NCBI GenBank assembly: GCA_964505215.1
Contig: CAZDGU010000001.1
Span: forward strand, 62,001 to 126,000
DNA: 64,000 nucleotides
Reading direction: 5' to 3'
Source of the DNA: Gracilimonas sp964505215
GTDB lineage: Bacteria > Bacteroidota > Rhodothermia > Balneolales > Balneolaceae
Both the position numbers and the translations under genes were made by a program. The notes under the pieces were generated by a model. The model was not told the DNA's origin. It was given only the letters and a program-made list of their open reading frames with translations, and did not search any database. This document shows, one piece after another, positions 53,977-62,699 of this stretch (positions are counted from its first letter, which is position 1; the number at the start of each line of letters is the position of its first letter).

Positions 53977-55662
53977 TCAGATTTCAATTCTTAACTGTTT
54001 AAGCTTCTCAAGATTCACGATGGCCTCATGATCTTCTTTAACAGTTTCTATAATATTGGTTCTTTTTTCGTTAAATCTTTTTTCCCTCACATAATTCTCA
54101 ACCAGCTCCCGGGCTTCATTGAGAGAGAGCAACTTTTCATCAATGCGCCCTAAGCACATATAAATATGGTATTCTCCGGTTTGATAAAGCAGGGGCTCGG
54201 AAAATTCACCTACTTTTAAACCGGCAAGTTTGTCAGTAAACAGGCCAAAATTGGTAATATAGTCGTAGCCCAGCTCGCCGGAGCGCATTTTCTCGTCACT
54301 CTTAACCGTATATTTATCTACTAAAGCATCGAAGGCTGCACCTGCTAAAAGCTCTTTATGAACTTGTTCTGCCGTTTCTTTTTCCTTTAATACGATTCTG
54401 GAAAAGTTCACTTCCACCGGTTTTACAAATTTCTCACGCTCTGTTCGGTAGGTTTCGCGAATCTCAGCTTCACTTACCGTTATACTTTCCCGTATGGCTT
54501 CTTCTGCCCGCTCGGCTAAATAAGTGTAATACGACTGATCGATGGAAGCCTGCACTTTTTCTTGCCGGGGAATGTCGGTTTGCCAAGCATTTTCATACAA
54601 ATAAGAGCGATACGCCAATCCTTTTAATAAATGCTTTAGGTCATCTATTTGCTGAACATTATTCAAATGAGCGGGTGATGTGAGTTGAAGCTCGGTTAAA
54701 AAATCAGCATAGCTGAATTCAAAATCCTGTGTGTTTAGAAGGGCTGAATGTGCATCCATCAAACCCGATAGCAACTCTGTACGGTTAGTTAAAAACTGAG
54801 TATAATTCTCGGAAATTTTTTTCCAAATCTGATCAATCTTTGATTCATTAAAATTTATACCGCCAATAAAGCTTTGTAAGTGCTCTCTGCTCTTTAGCTC
54901 CTCTTGCTGAGCTTTAGCCAAATATCTGATTTGGCTCTTTTTATTAGCAAACTGCGCTTCCGTAATAATGGGCTTTTGAAATCGGTCTGTAACTTTAATG
55001 ATACTGTAACCCTGCGCCGTTCTAACCGGTTTAGATATTTCTCCGGGCTTCAGTCGGTAGGCTGCTTTTTCAAATGCAATATCCATTTCATCGACCCCAA
55101 ACTCTCCCAAATCTCCGCCGCTGTTTGCAAGCTTGGCATTATTAAAAACCTCTTTGGCCAGCGCATCAAAAGACTCGCCTGCTTCAACCCGCTTATACAA
55201 TGCATCCGCTTCTTCTTTGGTTGGGGCAAATAAATGAGAAGCTCTGAGTGTGGTGTTCAGCCGTACAAAAATATCTTTCAGCTCCTGCTCATCTACTATA
55301 TTGTCTCCAATAATTACCTGATCTCTGTACTCCTCATTAATAACCCGCCGTGTAATCATATCCAGCATTTTCTGAGCATCACTTGACCGGTCTATGCCTT
55401 TATCTTTTGCATAGGTAGCCAACACATAGGTATTAAACTCAGCCTCCAATATAGATTTCTTTATTTCAAAAGATGGTGCGATAGCCTGGCCGGTTTTGTA
55501 GTAATATTTTTTGAATGAAGACAGGAAGTGATCTTTGGTTACTTCTAAGCTCTCTATCTTGGCAAGTACCTCATCAACATTCTTTTCCGAACTGTGCTTA
55601 CAAGTCGGAAATAAGGCCAAAAGAAAAAAAGAAAGGATAATCCAGCGAAGAGAGCGGCCCAT
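53977..55662 (-). CDS. Tandem parvulin peptidyl-prolyl isomerase lipoprotein (SurA/PrsA-like)
   Basis: About 561 residues from the ATG at 55662 (GTG at 55698 is an alternative). A hydrophobic signal with Cys (LALFPTC) suggests a lipoprotein. Two PpiC-type domains are visible: ASHLFAPTKEEADALYKRVEAGESFDALA with SGGDLGEFGVDEMDIAFEKA (about 150-245), and a second with FDALVDKYTVKSDEKMRSGELGYDYI (about 425-515), embedded in helical chaperone parts. It is the first gene of the glucan operon and probably folds or delivers the co-transcribed barrels in the periplasm. Confidence 0.8.
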   Translation of the reverse strand: MGRSLRWIILSFFLLALFPTCKHSSEKNVDEVLAKIESLEVTKDHFLSSFKKYYYKTGQAIAPSFEIKKSILEAEFNTYVLATYAKDKGIDRSSDAQKMLDMITRRVINEEYRDQVIIGDNIVDEQELKDIFVRLNTTLRASHLFAPTKEEADALYKRVEAGESFDALAKEVFNNAKLANSGGDLGEFGVDEMDIAFEKAAYRLKPGEISKPVRTAQGYSIIKVTDRFQKPIITEAQFANKKSQIRYLAKAQQEELKSREHLQSFIGGINFNESKIDQIWKKISENYTQFLTNRTELLSGLMDAHSALLNTQDFEFSYADFLTELQLTSPAHLNNVQQIDDLKHLLKGLAYRSYLYENAWQTDIPRQEKVQASIDQSYYTYLAERAEEAIRESITVSEAEIRETYRTEREKFVKPVEVNFSRIVLKEKETAEQVHKELLAGAAFDALVDKYTVKSDEKMRSGELGYDYITNFGLFTDKLAGLKVGEFSEPLLYQTGEYHIYMCLGRIDEKLLSLNEARELVENYVREKRFNEKRTNIIETVKEDHEAIVNLEKLKQLRIEI

Positions 55663-55698
55663 CTTATCACAATTGGTTTGGGTTGATGTTAACTTCAC

Positions 55699-55729
55699 CT
55701 AATTTAATGTAAGCGCTTACACTTCGCAA
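55699..55729 (-). promoter_or_regulatory. Candidate promoter of the glucan operon
   Basis: On the minus strand TTG (55729-55727), a 20-base spacer and TAAATTAG (55706-55699), which matches TAnnTTTG at six of eight positions. The first gene's ATG is at 55662, giving a leader of about 30 bases. The spacer holds the palindrome described next. Confidence 0.4.
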
Positions 55730-55733
55730 GTGT
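55708..55733. promoter_or_regulatory. Two overlapping operator palindromes upstream of the glucan operon
   Basis: TGTAAGCGCTTACA at 55708-55721 is a perfect 14-bp palindrome matching the CcpA/cre consensus TGWAARCGYTWWCA. It overlaps by three bases a second palindrome, ACACTTCGCAAGTGT at 55719-55733 (6-base arms). The centres are about one helical turn apart. The pair overlaps the likely promoter, and the locus encodes a CcpA-like regulator at 41956-42963 whose recognition helix fits this site. Confidence 0.65.
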
Positions 55734-56219
55734 TTCTTGGGACGTTTATTTTGTTTTTAAAGATTTATATTTGATTGAAGAGTGAAATATGGAACCAATG
55801 CAAGTAACTGTTACTCAATACTTAAGGGTAATATTAAAATTCAATTAGTTGCTTTTATAAAGATTAAATGAAGTAATTATCACAAGAATTTTGTGCCTGA
55901 AAATGAAAATTTGAGAATAGCTGTAAGCGATTTTTTGAAAACCGTAAATCACTTCATATTCACTTAATGAAGGTCTCCGGTTTTGCCTAAGTTGGTTTAA
56001 AAGTCCGTACACTTTTTACCAAAATGCCCATCTCCCCTTCAGCTAAAACAGGAGATATATGTTAACCCAAAAGATATTTTACCGGATAAAGAAGTATGAA
56101 CAATCAGTCTTAAAATTCTGGCGGCTAACTAAGCTCAGAAACTTCAGTATTACTTTTTTTGGGGCACGTTAAATCTATCGGGACTAAGGTTACTAATTCA
56201 AAACTCAACCCCAGAAACT
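55734..56219. other. AT-rich non-coding region between the glucan operon and the repeats
   Basis: 486 bases with no plausible gene in any frame. A 21-base string at 55942-55962 (CCGTAAATCACTTCATATTC, then A) recurs with two changes at 63778-63798. Otherwise nothing is seen. Confidence 0.4.
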
Positions 56220-56377
56220 TGTCATTTCGACCGGAGAGAGCGAGCCCCGACAGGGTGAGCGAACGCAGCGGAGAAATCTTTTGAGGTTTGAATGGGGCAG
56301 TGTCGCATTAGCAGGCCTGGATAGATCTCTCAGCTTCATTCGTTCGTATGCACTCTCTCATTGCGTTCGAGATGACA
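56220..56377. repeat. Inverted-repeat intergenic element, copy 1
   Basis: About 158 bases, from TGTCATTTCGACC at the left to GTTCGAGATGACA at the right; the termini are imperfect inverted repeats and the interior contains GGAGAAATCTTTTGAG and AGATCTCTCAGCTTC. This type of element, starting near GTCATTTCGA and ending near TCGAGATGAC, is familiar from intergenic regions of many Bacteroidota relatives. A 122-residue frame running through both copies is not a real gene. Confidence 0.7.
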
Positions 56378-56426
56378 AGCTGAATGGATGTCTAAAACTG
56401 CTAAACAATAATTCCACTCCGGAGTT

Positions 56427-56583
56427 TGTCCTTTCGACCGGAAGGAATGAGCCACAAAAGCGAATGAGTGGAGCGAAGAAATCTTTTGAGGGTTGGATTC
56501 AGCAATTTCCCTTCAAAAATCTCCACAGATCTCTCGGCTTCGTTTACTCGTATGCACTCGCAAAGCTACGTTCGAGATGGCAA
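56427..56583. repeat. Inverted-repeat intergenic element, copy 2
   Basis: About 157 bases, from TGTCCTTTCGACC to GTTCGAGATGGCAA, parallel to copy 1 and sharing GAAGAAATCTTTTGAG and CAGATCTCTCGGCTTCG-TTTACTCG-TATGCACTC. The two copies have diverged but kept the ends and the order, so both derive from one mobile or replicating intergenic family. Confidence 0.65.
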
Positions 56584-56683
56584 ATAAAAGAGAGAACGTT
56601 GTGTACTCATACTTTTACAGGCTTGCATACTTACTTCCACTACCTATGATCCGGCCAGATACATAATCAAATTCCCATAAAAT

Positions 56684-57910
56684 TCACATGATACTTTTTT
56701 TAGCGTAATTATCGATAATGTACTGATCCAAAATGGCTTTGAATTCTTTGCCGATATGGTCGCCGCGCAGCGTGGTGGCGTGTTCGCCGTCAATGTAAAC
56801 GGGAGCTTTGGGTTCCTCAAAAGTTCCGGGCAGAGAGATGCCGATATTTGCGTTGCGCGATTCGCCGGGTCCGTTTACAATGCAGCCCATTACGGCTACG
56901 TCCATTTCTTCAACACCAGGATAGGCTTTTCCCCAAACCGGCATAGATTCAACAATATAATCCTGAATTTCTTCCGCTAATTCTTGAAAGTAGGTGCTTT
57001 TGGTTCGGCCGCATCCCGGACAGGAAGTGACCTGCGGAATAAAGCTTCGAATACTTAATGATTGCAGAATTTGCTGAGCTACCTGCACCTCCAGCGCACG
57101 ATCGGCGCCGGGCTGAGGCGTGAGCGAAACGCGAACGGTATCTCCTATTCCCTGCTGTAAAATCACCGACAGTGCCGAAGCACTGGCAACCATGCCCTTC
57201 ATTCCCATTCCGGCTTCAGTCAAACCTACATGCAGTGGATAATCGAGCTGCTCTGAAATGCGTTCGTAAACGGAAATCACATCCTGCACGCCCGACATTT
57301 TGCAGCTGATAATTATTTTGTCGGAAGCCAATCCTACTTCTTCCGCCAGCCGGGATGAACGAACGGCACTTTCTACCATGGTGTCGAGCATCACGGCTTT
57401 GGCAGATTTGGGCTGATCCAGCTCATTGTTAGCATCCATTTTTTGGGCTAACAGCTGCTGGTCTAACGAGCCCCAATTCACCCCAATACGAACGGGCTTA
57501 TCGTATTTAATAGCTTGTTCAACAATAGTTGCAAAGTTCTCATCTCGCGTTTTAGTGCCGGTATTTCCCGGGTTGATCCGAAACTTAGCCAGCGCCTTAG
57601 CCATATCCGGATATTTGGTGAGCAGCTTGTGGCCATTGTAATGAAAGTCGCCAATAATAGGAACGGTAACGCCACGTTTTAGCAATTTTTCTTTGATAAA
57701 CGGCACCGCCTGCGCAGCCTGATCATTATTCACCGTAATGCGCACCAGCTCAGAGCCTGCATGGTGCAAATGCTCTATCTGATCGGCTGTTTCATTAATA
57801 TCTGCTGTGTCCGTGTTGGTCATAGACTGTACCACAATGGGAGCATTCCCCCCAACCGGTACATCTCCAACCATTACTTGAATAGTTTCTTTTCTTTTTA
57901 TTGCCGACAT
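56684..57910 (-). CDS. ispG: 4-hydroxy-3-methylbut-2-enyl diphosphate synthase (flavodoxin)
   Basis: Iron-sulfur enzyme of the MEP isoprenoid pathway that makes HMBPP. The TIM-barrel part opens with VMVGDVPVGGNAPIVVQSMTNTDTADI, and the cluster ligands lie in CPGCGRTK (near 297) and GCIVNGPGE (near 345). At 408 residues it is the short two-domain form; Bacteroidota proper usually carry a long form with an insertion. It lies six bases downstream of a rhomboid gene. Confidence 0.96.
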   Translation of the reverse strand: MSAIKRKETIQVMVGDVPVGGNAPIVVQSMTNTDTADINETADQIEHLHHAGSELVRITVNNDQAAQAVPFIKEKLLKRGVTVPIIGDFHYNGHKLLTKYPDMAKALAKFRINPGNTGTKTRDENFATIVEQAIKYDKPVRIGVNWGSLDQQLLAQKMDANNELDQPKSAKAVMLDTMVESAVRSSRLAEEVGLASDKIIISCKMSGVQDVISVYERISEQLDYPLHVGLTEAGMGMKGMVASASALSVILQQGIGDTVRVSLTPQPGADRALEVQVAQQILQSLSIRSFIPQVTSCPGCGRTKSTYFQELAEEIQDYIVESMPVWGKAYPGVEEMDVAVMGCIVNGPGESRNANIGISLPGTFEEPKAPVYIDGEHATTLRGDHIGKEFKAILDQYIIDNYAKKSIM

Positions 57911-57916
57911 GCGCTG

Positions 57917-58822
57917 CTAATTCTTTTTACTGAGTTCAAATAATTTCTTTTTTTCCTCTTTGGTGAGGGCATCGTAACCTTTTTGTGAAATTTTCTCTAA
58001 AATAGCATCCAGTTCGGTTTGATCTATTTCTTCCACAATTTCTGCATCCTTAACAATGTGCATATTTTTATTTCTCTTCCGCTTTGTCCGCGATTTCCCG
58101 GCCGGCTTCACTCTTCCAAACAGATATTCAATATATCGGATAAACAGACTCAAATCGGTTCCGCCCTGATGCGCCTTTACCAATAAATAACCGCCTAACG
58201 CGCCGCCAATATGTACCAATCGAGCCACGCCGTCGCTGCTTCCCAAAAACAGAATGTCAATGGCTATCCACCCGGCTACAAAATAGCGGGCTTGTATGGG
58301 GGGAAATAAAAACAGCATAATGGGCGCTTTGGGATATAACATTGCAAAGGCGACCAAAATACCCGTTACGGCTCCCGATGCGCCAATTACTAAGGCTGAA
58401 CTGAATACCAGCGCCAGAGCGGCATCGAGCAGAGCGCCTAAAATTCCGGCTCCAAAATAAATTACGGTAAACGTACGAGGTCCCAGCGTTTCTTCCACAG
58501 AGCGTCCCATCCACCAGAGCCAGAGCATGTTAAATAAGAAGTGCAGAAATCCCCCATGCAGAAACATGTAGGTGACCAACCGCCAGGGCTGTGTGAGAAA
58601 AGTTGGAAAAGAGGGATCGAATCCGAAGTTTGGAACCAGCCAGCTATTTACCATTTGCCCGCCCAGCATTTGTATCACAAATACGGCCGCATTAATGGCA
58701 ATAATAGTTCGGATGGCTACCGGCATGCGCATAAAGCCACGCTTAAAGGCGCTGCCAAAAGAGTCGGAAGAACCAAATCCTCCTCTGTTTCCGGTATTGA
58801 AGTTTGAAAATCCGTTAGGCAT
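57917..58822 (-). CDS. Rhomboid family intramembrane serine protease
   Basis: A 301-residue integral-membrane protease with about six helices. The catalytic Ser is in GASGAVTGI and the His in VHIGGALGGYL, and the L1 region has TYMFLHGGFLHFLFNMLWLWWMG. A Lys/Arg-rich tail follows (about 235-301), which many rhomboids lack. Rhomboids cut membrane-anchored substrates; which ones is unknown. It overlaps the upstream rhomboid gene by eight bases. Confidence 0.92.
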   Translation of the reverse strand: MPNGFSNFNTGNRGGFGSSDSFGSAFKRGFMRMPVAIRTIIAINAAVFVIQMLGGQMVNSWLVPNFGFDPSFPTFLTQPWRLVTYMFLHGGFLHFLFNMLWLWWMGRSVEETLGPRTFTVIYFGAGILGALLDAALALVFSSALVIGASGAVTGILVAFAMLYPKAPIMLFLFPPIQARYFVAGWIAIDILFLGSSDGVARLVHIGGALGGYLLVKAHQGGTDLSLFIRYIEYLFGRVKPAGKSRTKRKRNKNMHIVKDAEIVEEIDQTELDAILEKISQKGYDALTKEEKKKLFELSKKN

Positions 58823-59447
58823 AATGCTCCGGTTTTTTTAGCCCCCAGTATTTTATAAGTACAAAGCCTACGGCTAATCCGCCAAGGTGTGCAAAGTGAG
58901 CCACGCCGCTGTTAGCCATAGAAAGTCCACTAAACAGCTCAAAAAGACCATATAATGTTACAAAGTATTTTGCTTTTATAGGAATGGGGGGAATCAGCAG
59001 TACGATGTATCTATCAGGAAACATCATTCCAAAAGCCAGCAGAATACCGAATACAGCGCCGGAAGCTCCCAGCGTGTAGGTGAAATATCCACCTAAAAAC
59101 ATGTGAATGATAGCTGCCCCAATACCGGTGAGTATGTAATAAGTGAGAAATCGTTTTGAACCCCATAAATTTTCGATGGCTTGGCCAAATATCCAGAGGG
59201 CAAACAGGTTGAAGAAAATGTGTGAGAGGTTGGCATGCAAAAACATGTAGGTAACCAACTGCCACGGCATAAAACCGTCGCCCAGTGGATTTAATACTAA
59301 GTAGGGAGCAATGGCAGCGCCAATGGGAGTCCACCCGGGACCAAATAGATTTTTGGTTAACAAAAATGCCAACAGGTTAATAATAAGCAGGTTTTTTATA
59401 ACCGGCGGAAAAAAGGAAAACTGAGTGTTTGGAGAAAAATTATTCAA
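58815..59447 (-). CDS. Rhomboid family protein, second copy
   Basis: A 210-residue rhomboid without the long tail of its neighbour. The catalytic Ser is in LGASGAVFGILL, the His in AHFAHLGGLAVGF, with TYMFLHANLSHIFFNLFALWIFG in the L1 region. The likely start is a TTG at 59447: there is an in-frame stop a short way upstream and no ATG before the first helix. The TTG overlaps a TATTTTTG (minus strand, 59452-59445), a possible -7 element, so the exact start is uncertain. Confidence 0.88.
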   Translation of the reverse strand: MNNFSPNTQFSFFPPVIKNLLIINLLAFLLTKNLFGPGWTPIGAAIAPYLVLNPLGDGFMPWQLVTYMFLHANLSHIFFNLFALWIFGQAIENLWGSKRFLTYYILTGIGAAIIHMFLGGYFTYTLGASGAVFGILLAFGMMFPDRYIVLLIPPIPIKAKYFVTLYGLFELFSGLSMANSGVAHFAHLGGLAVGFVLIKYWGLKKPEHYA

Positions 59448-59796
59448 AAATATCTGCTTTTATAATGATTTTTTTACTTCGTGAATATACGGTATTGCTA
59501 TTCAAAGTTTCGCCGGGAATTCTGTATTCCCAAGAAGTTTGGTTATTCTAAGATACAAAGCTTGAAATCGATTTTCGTAAGGACTTTCTTTTCCTTTGCA
59601 AGCTTCGTGCCACATCCGGAGTTGCTGTACTTGCCTGCCTTTTTTGCGGATTTGGTATTTGGGAAATGGCTATTTGAGCTTCTGTTGAAACTTGGCTGCC
59701 GTAAAAATCCGGCAGACCGCTTCAAAACGTGTTCCGTCAGCCTAATCATATTTAGCGGTCAGACGGAAAAAGTACCTTTGCGAGAGGGTACTTTTG
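59448..59796. other. Intergenic region between the rhomboid and polA genes
   Basis: 349 bases. A short frame on the minus strand (59543-59749, 68 residues, Lys/Ser rich) has no start context or recognisable domain and is treated as spurious. The polA terminator occupies the right end. Possible remnant of a dispersed intergenic repeat, not certain. Confidence 0.4.
59767..59795 (-). terminator. Intrinsic terminator of polA
   Basis: AAAAGTACC (59768-59776) and GGTACTTTT (59787-59795) are perfect 9-base arms with a 10-base loop; on the minus strand it directly follows the polA stop and ends in a T-run. Confidence 0.85.
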
Positions 59797-62550
59797 TTAA
59801 TGCGCATCCAGCCAGTTGTTGGCGAGGCCCCATTCTACTTTTAGGGGTACGCTGAGCTCTACCGTTTTTTCCATGAGCTCTTGTATTTTTTCAGGCACTT
59901 CTTCTCGCTCGTTTTCATGAATTTCAAAAATCAGCTCATCATGTACCTGAAGCAGCATGCGGCTTTTCTTATTGTTTTGGATAAGCCAGTTATGAATTTC
60001 TATCATCGCCAGTTTTATAATATCTGCCGCCGTTCCCTGGATGGGCATATTTATGGCCGTACGTTCGGCAAAACCGCGCACGTTCCAGTTGCTTGCATTT
60101 ATATCCGGAATGTAGCGCCGGCGGCCCAGCATGGTTTTTACGTATTTATGCTCTCGGGCAAATTCTTTGGTCTCATTTATGTAGTTCAGAATATTTGGAA
60201 ATCGCTCGAAATACTGGTCAATCATTTCTTTGCCTTCGTTATTCTCGATCCCCAAACGAGAAGCCAATCCATACGCGCTGATGCCGTAGGGAATTCCAAA
60301 ATTCACTTCTTTGGCTTTTCTACGCTGATTTGGAGTGACCTCTTCCAAAGATTCTAAATCAAAAATTTCTTTGGCCGTTCTGGCGTGAATGTCTTCATCA
60401 TTTTTGAAAGCCTGAATCATACCTTCATCTTGCGAAATATGCGCAATCACCCGCAACTCAACCTGCGAGTAATCGGCCGACATAAGCTGGAATCCTTCCT
60501 CGGCCACAAACGCTTTTCGAATCTCTCGTCCTCGTTTTGTACGGATGGGTATATTCTGCAAATTCGGGCTCGAGGAACTCAGTCTGCCGGTTGCGGCTAC
60601 GCTTTGGTTAAAATCGGTGTGAACGCGACCGGTTTCTTCTACCACCAAACCCGGAAGGGCATCCACATAGGTAGATTTTAATTTGGTTAGCTGACGGTAA
60701 TTCAGAATCAAATCAGGCATTTCATACTTGGGAGCCAGCTTTTTTAACACAGACTCAGCCGTAGAATACTGTCCCGTTTTGGTTTTCTTACCGGCCGGAA
60801 GTTCCATTTTCTCAAATAAGACAGTACCCAACTGCTGGGGTGAATTTATATTGAATTCCTCCCCTGCTTTTTCATAAATCTCTGTTTCCAGTTCCTTCAA
60901 ATCCTTTTCCAATTCTTCAGAAAAATCAGCTAACATATCCACGTCCAGCTTCACCCCATTTAATTCCATATCGGCGAGCACTTCCATCAGAGGGAAGTCA
61001 ACTTTGTAGGCAATTTCCAGCAGCTCGTCTTTTTTAAGACGCTCACTCAGAATTTCGTACAGGCGCAGGGTGATGTCTGCATCTTCACATGCGTACAAAT
61101 ACACATCTTCTACGGCTAAATCGGCCATAGATTTCTGATTTCTTCCTTTCCCAATCAGCTTCTCGATGGCAACCGGTTCATAATTCAGCAAACTTTTAGC
61201 CAGCTCATCCATTTTCAAACGCTGGTTGGCATCAATTAAATAAGCCGCTATCATGGTGTCAAAAGCATTGCCTTTTATGGTGATTCCAGCCTTCTTCATC
61301 ACTATAAAATCGAACTTATAGTTATGGGCAATTTTGGTGATGTGCGGGTTTTCAAATAATGGACGCAACGCATCCATTACCTCGGCTTGCGGCAGACTTC
61401 CTTCCATATTTATGGGGATATAATACGCCGTTCCGGGCGTGGCCGTCAGTGATATCCCCACCGGAATGGCCGTTATCGGGTCGGCGCTGTCCGTTTCCGT
61501 ATCAAAGCAGATATATTCTTCGTCTTTGTATTCATCCACCAACGCTTTCACTTTTTCGATGGAATTTAGCAGCTCGTAGCTCACTTTATCCTCATCCAGC
61601 ACTTGCTTTGGAGCTTCTTCTTTGAATGAGCCGAATAAATCAACCTGATCGCCTTCTTTATCAGCAACCGGAGCCTGTTCTCCTAAATATTTTTTGGTAA
61701 GCGTACGGAATTCCATTCGTTTGAAAAACAGACCCAGTTTTTTTTCATCAGCTCCGCCCCATGTCAGGCTCTCCCAATCTTCTGTGTCAGGCACATCTGT
61801 TTTAATGGTCACCATTTCTTTGGCGTGAAGGGCTTGGTCGGCATAATTCGTCAGCCCTTCTCGCGCTCGCTTTCCTTTTATATTGGGAGCATCTTCGAGA
61901 GCGGCCTCCAGCGTTCCGTATTTTTTAATCAGCTTAGGCGCTCCTTTTTTACCGATTCCGGGAACTCCGGGAATGTTGTCAGAAGCATCGCCTATCATGG
62001 CTAACACATCAATCACCTGCTCAGGATACACGCCAAAATAGTCCATCACTCCTTCGCGATCTATAATATCAAAGCCGCCATTTTTGTTGTCCGGCTTCAT
62101 CATGTGGATGTGATCGTGCACCAGCTGCATAAAATCTTTGTCGGGCGTTACCATCATCACGTCCACATCGTCGGCATTGGCGCCGTTGGCAATGGTTCCA
62201 ATAATATCGTCAGCTTCGTAGCCATCCTGTTCTAAATTCTGAATTCCCCAGGCTTCCACCATTTCCTTAATAAGCGGAATGCCAATTTTTAATTCCTCCG
62301 GCTGCGGGGGACGATTGGCTTTGTAATCTTCATCTTTTTTGTGGCGGAACGTAGGTGCGTGCGTATCCCAAACAACAGCTATATGGGTAGGTTCATTTTC
62401 TTCAAGCATTTTAGCCAGCGTGTTGGCAAAACCCAGCACCGGTCCGGTTGGGATGCCTTCCGAGTTTTTTAAACGACTGTTTATAAAAGCAAAATGTGCA
62501 CGATAAGCCAGCGCCATACCGTCCAGTAAATAAAGGAGTTTTTTAGACAT
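59797..62550 (-). CDS. polA: DNA polymerase I
   Basis: Repair and Okazaki-fragment polymerase, 917 residues from the ATG at 62550 (an ATG at 62589 would add 13 residues ahead of the normal MSKKLLYLLDGMALAYRAHFAF start). The 5'-3' exonuclease comes first (DIIGTIANGANADDVDVMMVTPDKDFMQLV), then a 3'-5' exonuclease with its DxE (CFDTETDS) and YxxxD-type residues (YACEDADITLRLYE) kept, so proofreading should work, unlike in Taq. The polymerase domain has SADYSQVELRVIAHIS and VHDELIFEI. Confidence 0.97.
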   Translation of the reverse strand: MSKKLLYLLDGMALAYRAHFAFINSRLKNSEGIPTGPVLGFANTLAKMLEENEPTHIAVVWDTHAPTFRHKKDEDYKANRPPQPEELKIGIPLIKEMVEAWGIQNLEQDGYEADDIIGTIANGANADDVDVMMVTPDKDFMQLVHDHIHMMKPDNKNGGFDIIDREGVMDYFGVYPEQVIDVLAMIGDASDNIPGVPGIGKKGAPKLIKKYGTLEAALEDAPNIKGKRAREGLTNYADQALHAKEMVTIKTDVPDTEDWESLTWGGADEKKLGLFFKRMEFRTLTKKYLGEQAPVADKEGDQVDLFGSFKEEAPKQVLDEDKVSYELLNSIEKVKALVDEYKDEEYICFDTETDSADPITAIPVGISLTATPGTAYYIPINMEGSLPQAEVMDALRPLFENPHITKIAHNYKFDFIVMKKAGITIKGNAFDTMIAAYLIDANQRLKMDELAKSLLNYEPVAIEKLIGKGRNQKSMADLAVEDVYLYACEDADITLRLYEILSERLKKDELLEIAYKVDFPLMEVLADMELNGVKLDVDMLADFSEELEKDLKELETEIYEKAGEEFNINSPQQLGTVLFEKMELPAGKKTKTGQYSTAESVLKKLAPKYEMPDLILNYRQLTKLKSTYVDALPGLVVEETGRVHTDFNQSVAATGRLSSSSPNLQNIPIRTKRGREIRKAFVAEEGFQLMSADYSQVELRVIAHISQDEGMIQAFKNDEDIHARTAKEIFDLESLEEVTPNQRRKAKEVNFGIPYGISAYGLASRLGIENNEGKEMIDQYFERFPNILNYINETKEFAREHKYVKTMLGRRRYIPDINASNWNVRGFAERTAINMPIQGTAADIIKLAMIEIHNWLIQNNKKSRMLLQVHDELIFEIHENEREEVPEKIQELMEKTVELSVPLKVEWGLANNWLDAH

Positions 62551-62581
62551 GAAATTGGTTAAGTTTAAATCTTCAAAAAGA

Positions 62582-62591
62582 CTTTGCAAAG
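62582..62591. promoter_or_regulatory. Short palindrome in the polA-add divergent region
   Basis: CTTTGCAAAG, a 10-bp perfect palindrome, 32 bases before the polA ATG in the 149-base divergent gap. Too short to call an operator with confidence. Confidence 0.25.
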
Positions 62592-62699
62592 CCGTTTTAT
62601 GTAATTGCTTCCGGTTTTACAAAGCCTTTTTTATTGTTGATGGAAACTAATTTATTTTGTTCCGAATTACGAATGTACTTTATCAAATAAGCCGTTTTT

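Noticed and set aside
56281..56649. 122-residue plus-strand frame
   Set aside because: It runs through both intergenic repeat copies, has odd composition and no domain; repeat elements of this kind commonly give false frames.
59481..59855. 124-residue plus-strand frame overlapping the polA end
   Set aside because: It overlaps the polA terminator and coding end on the opposite strand, has no domain and no start context.
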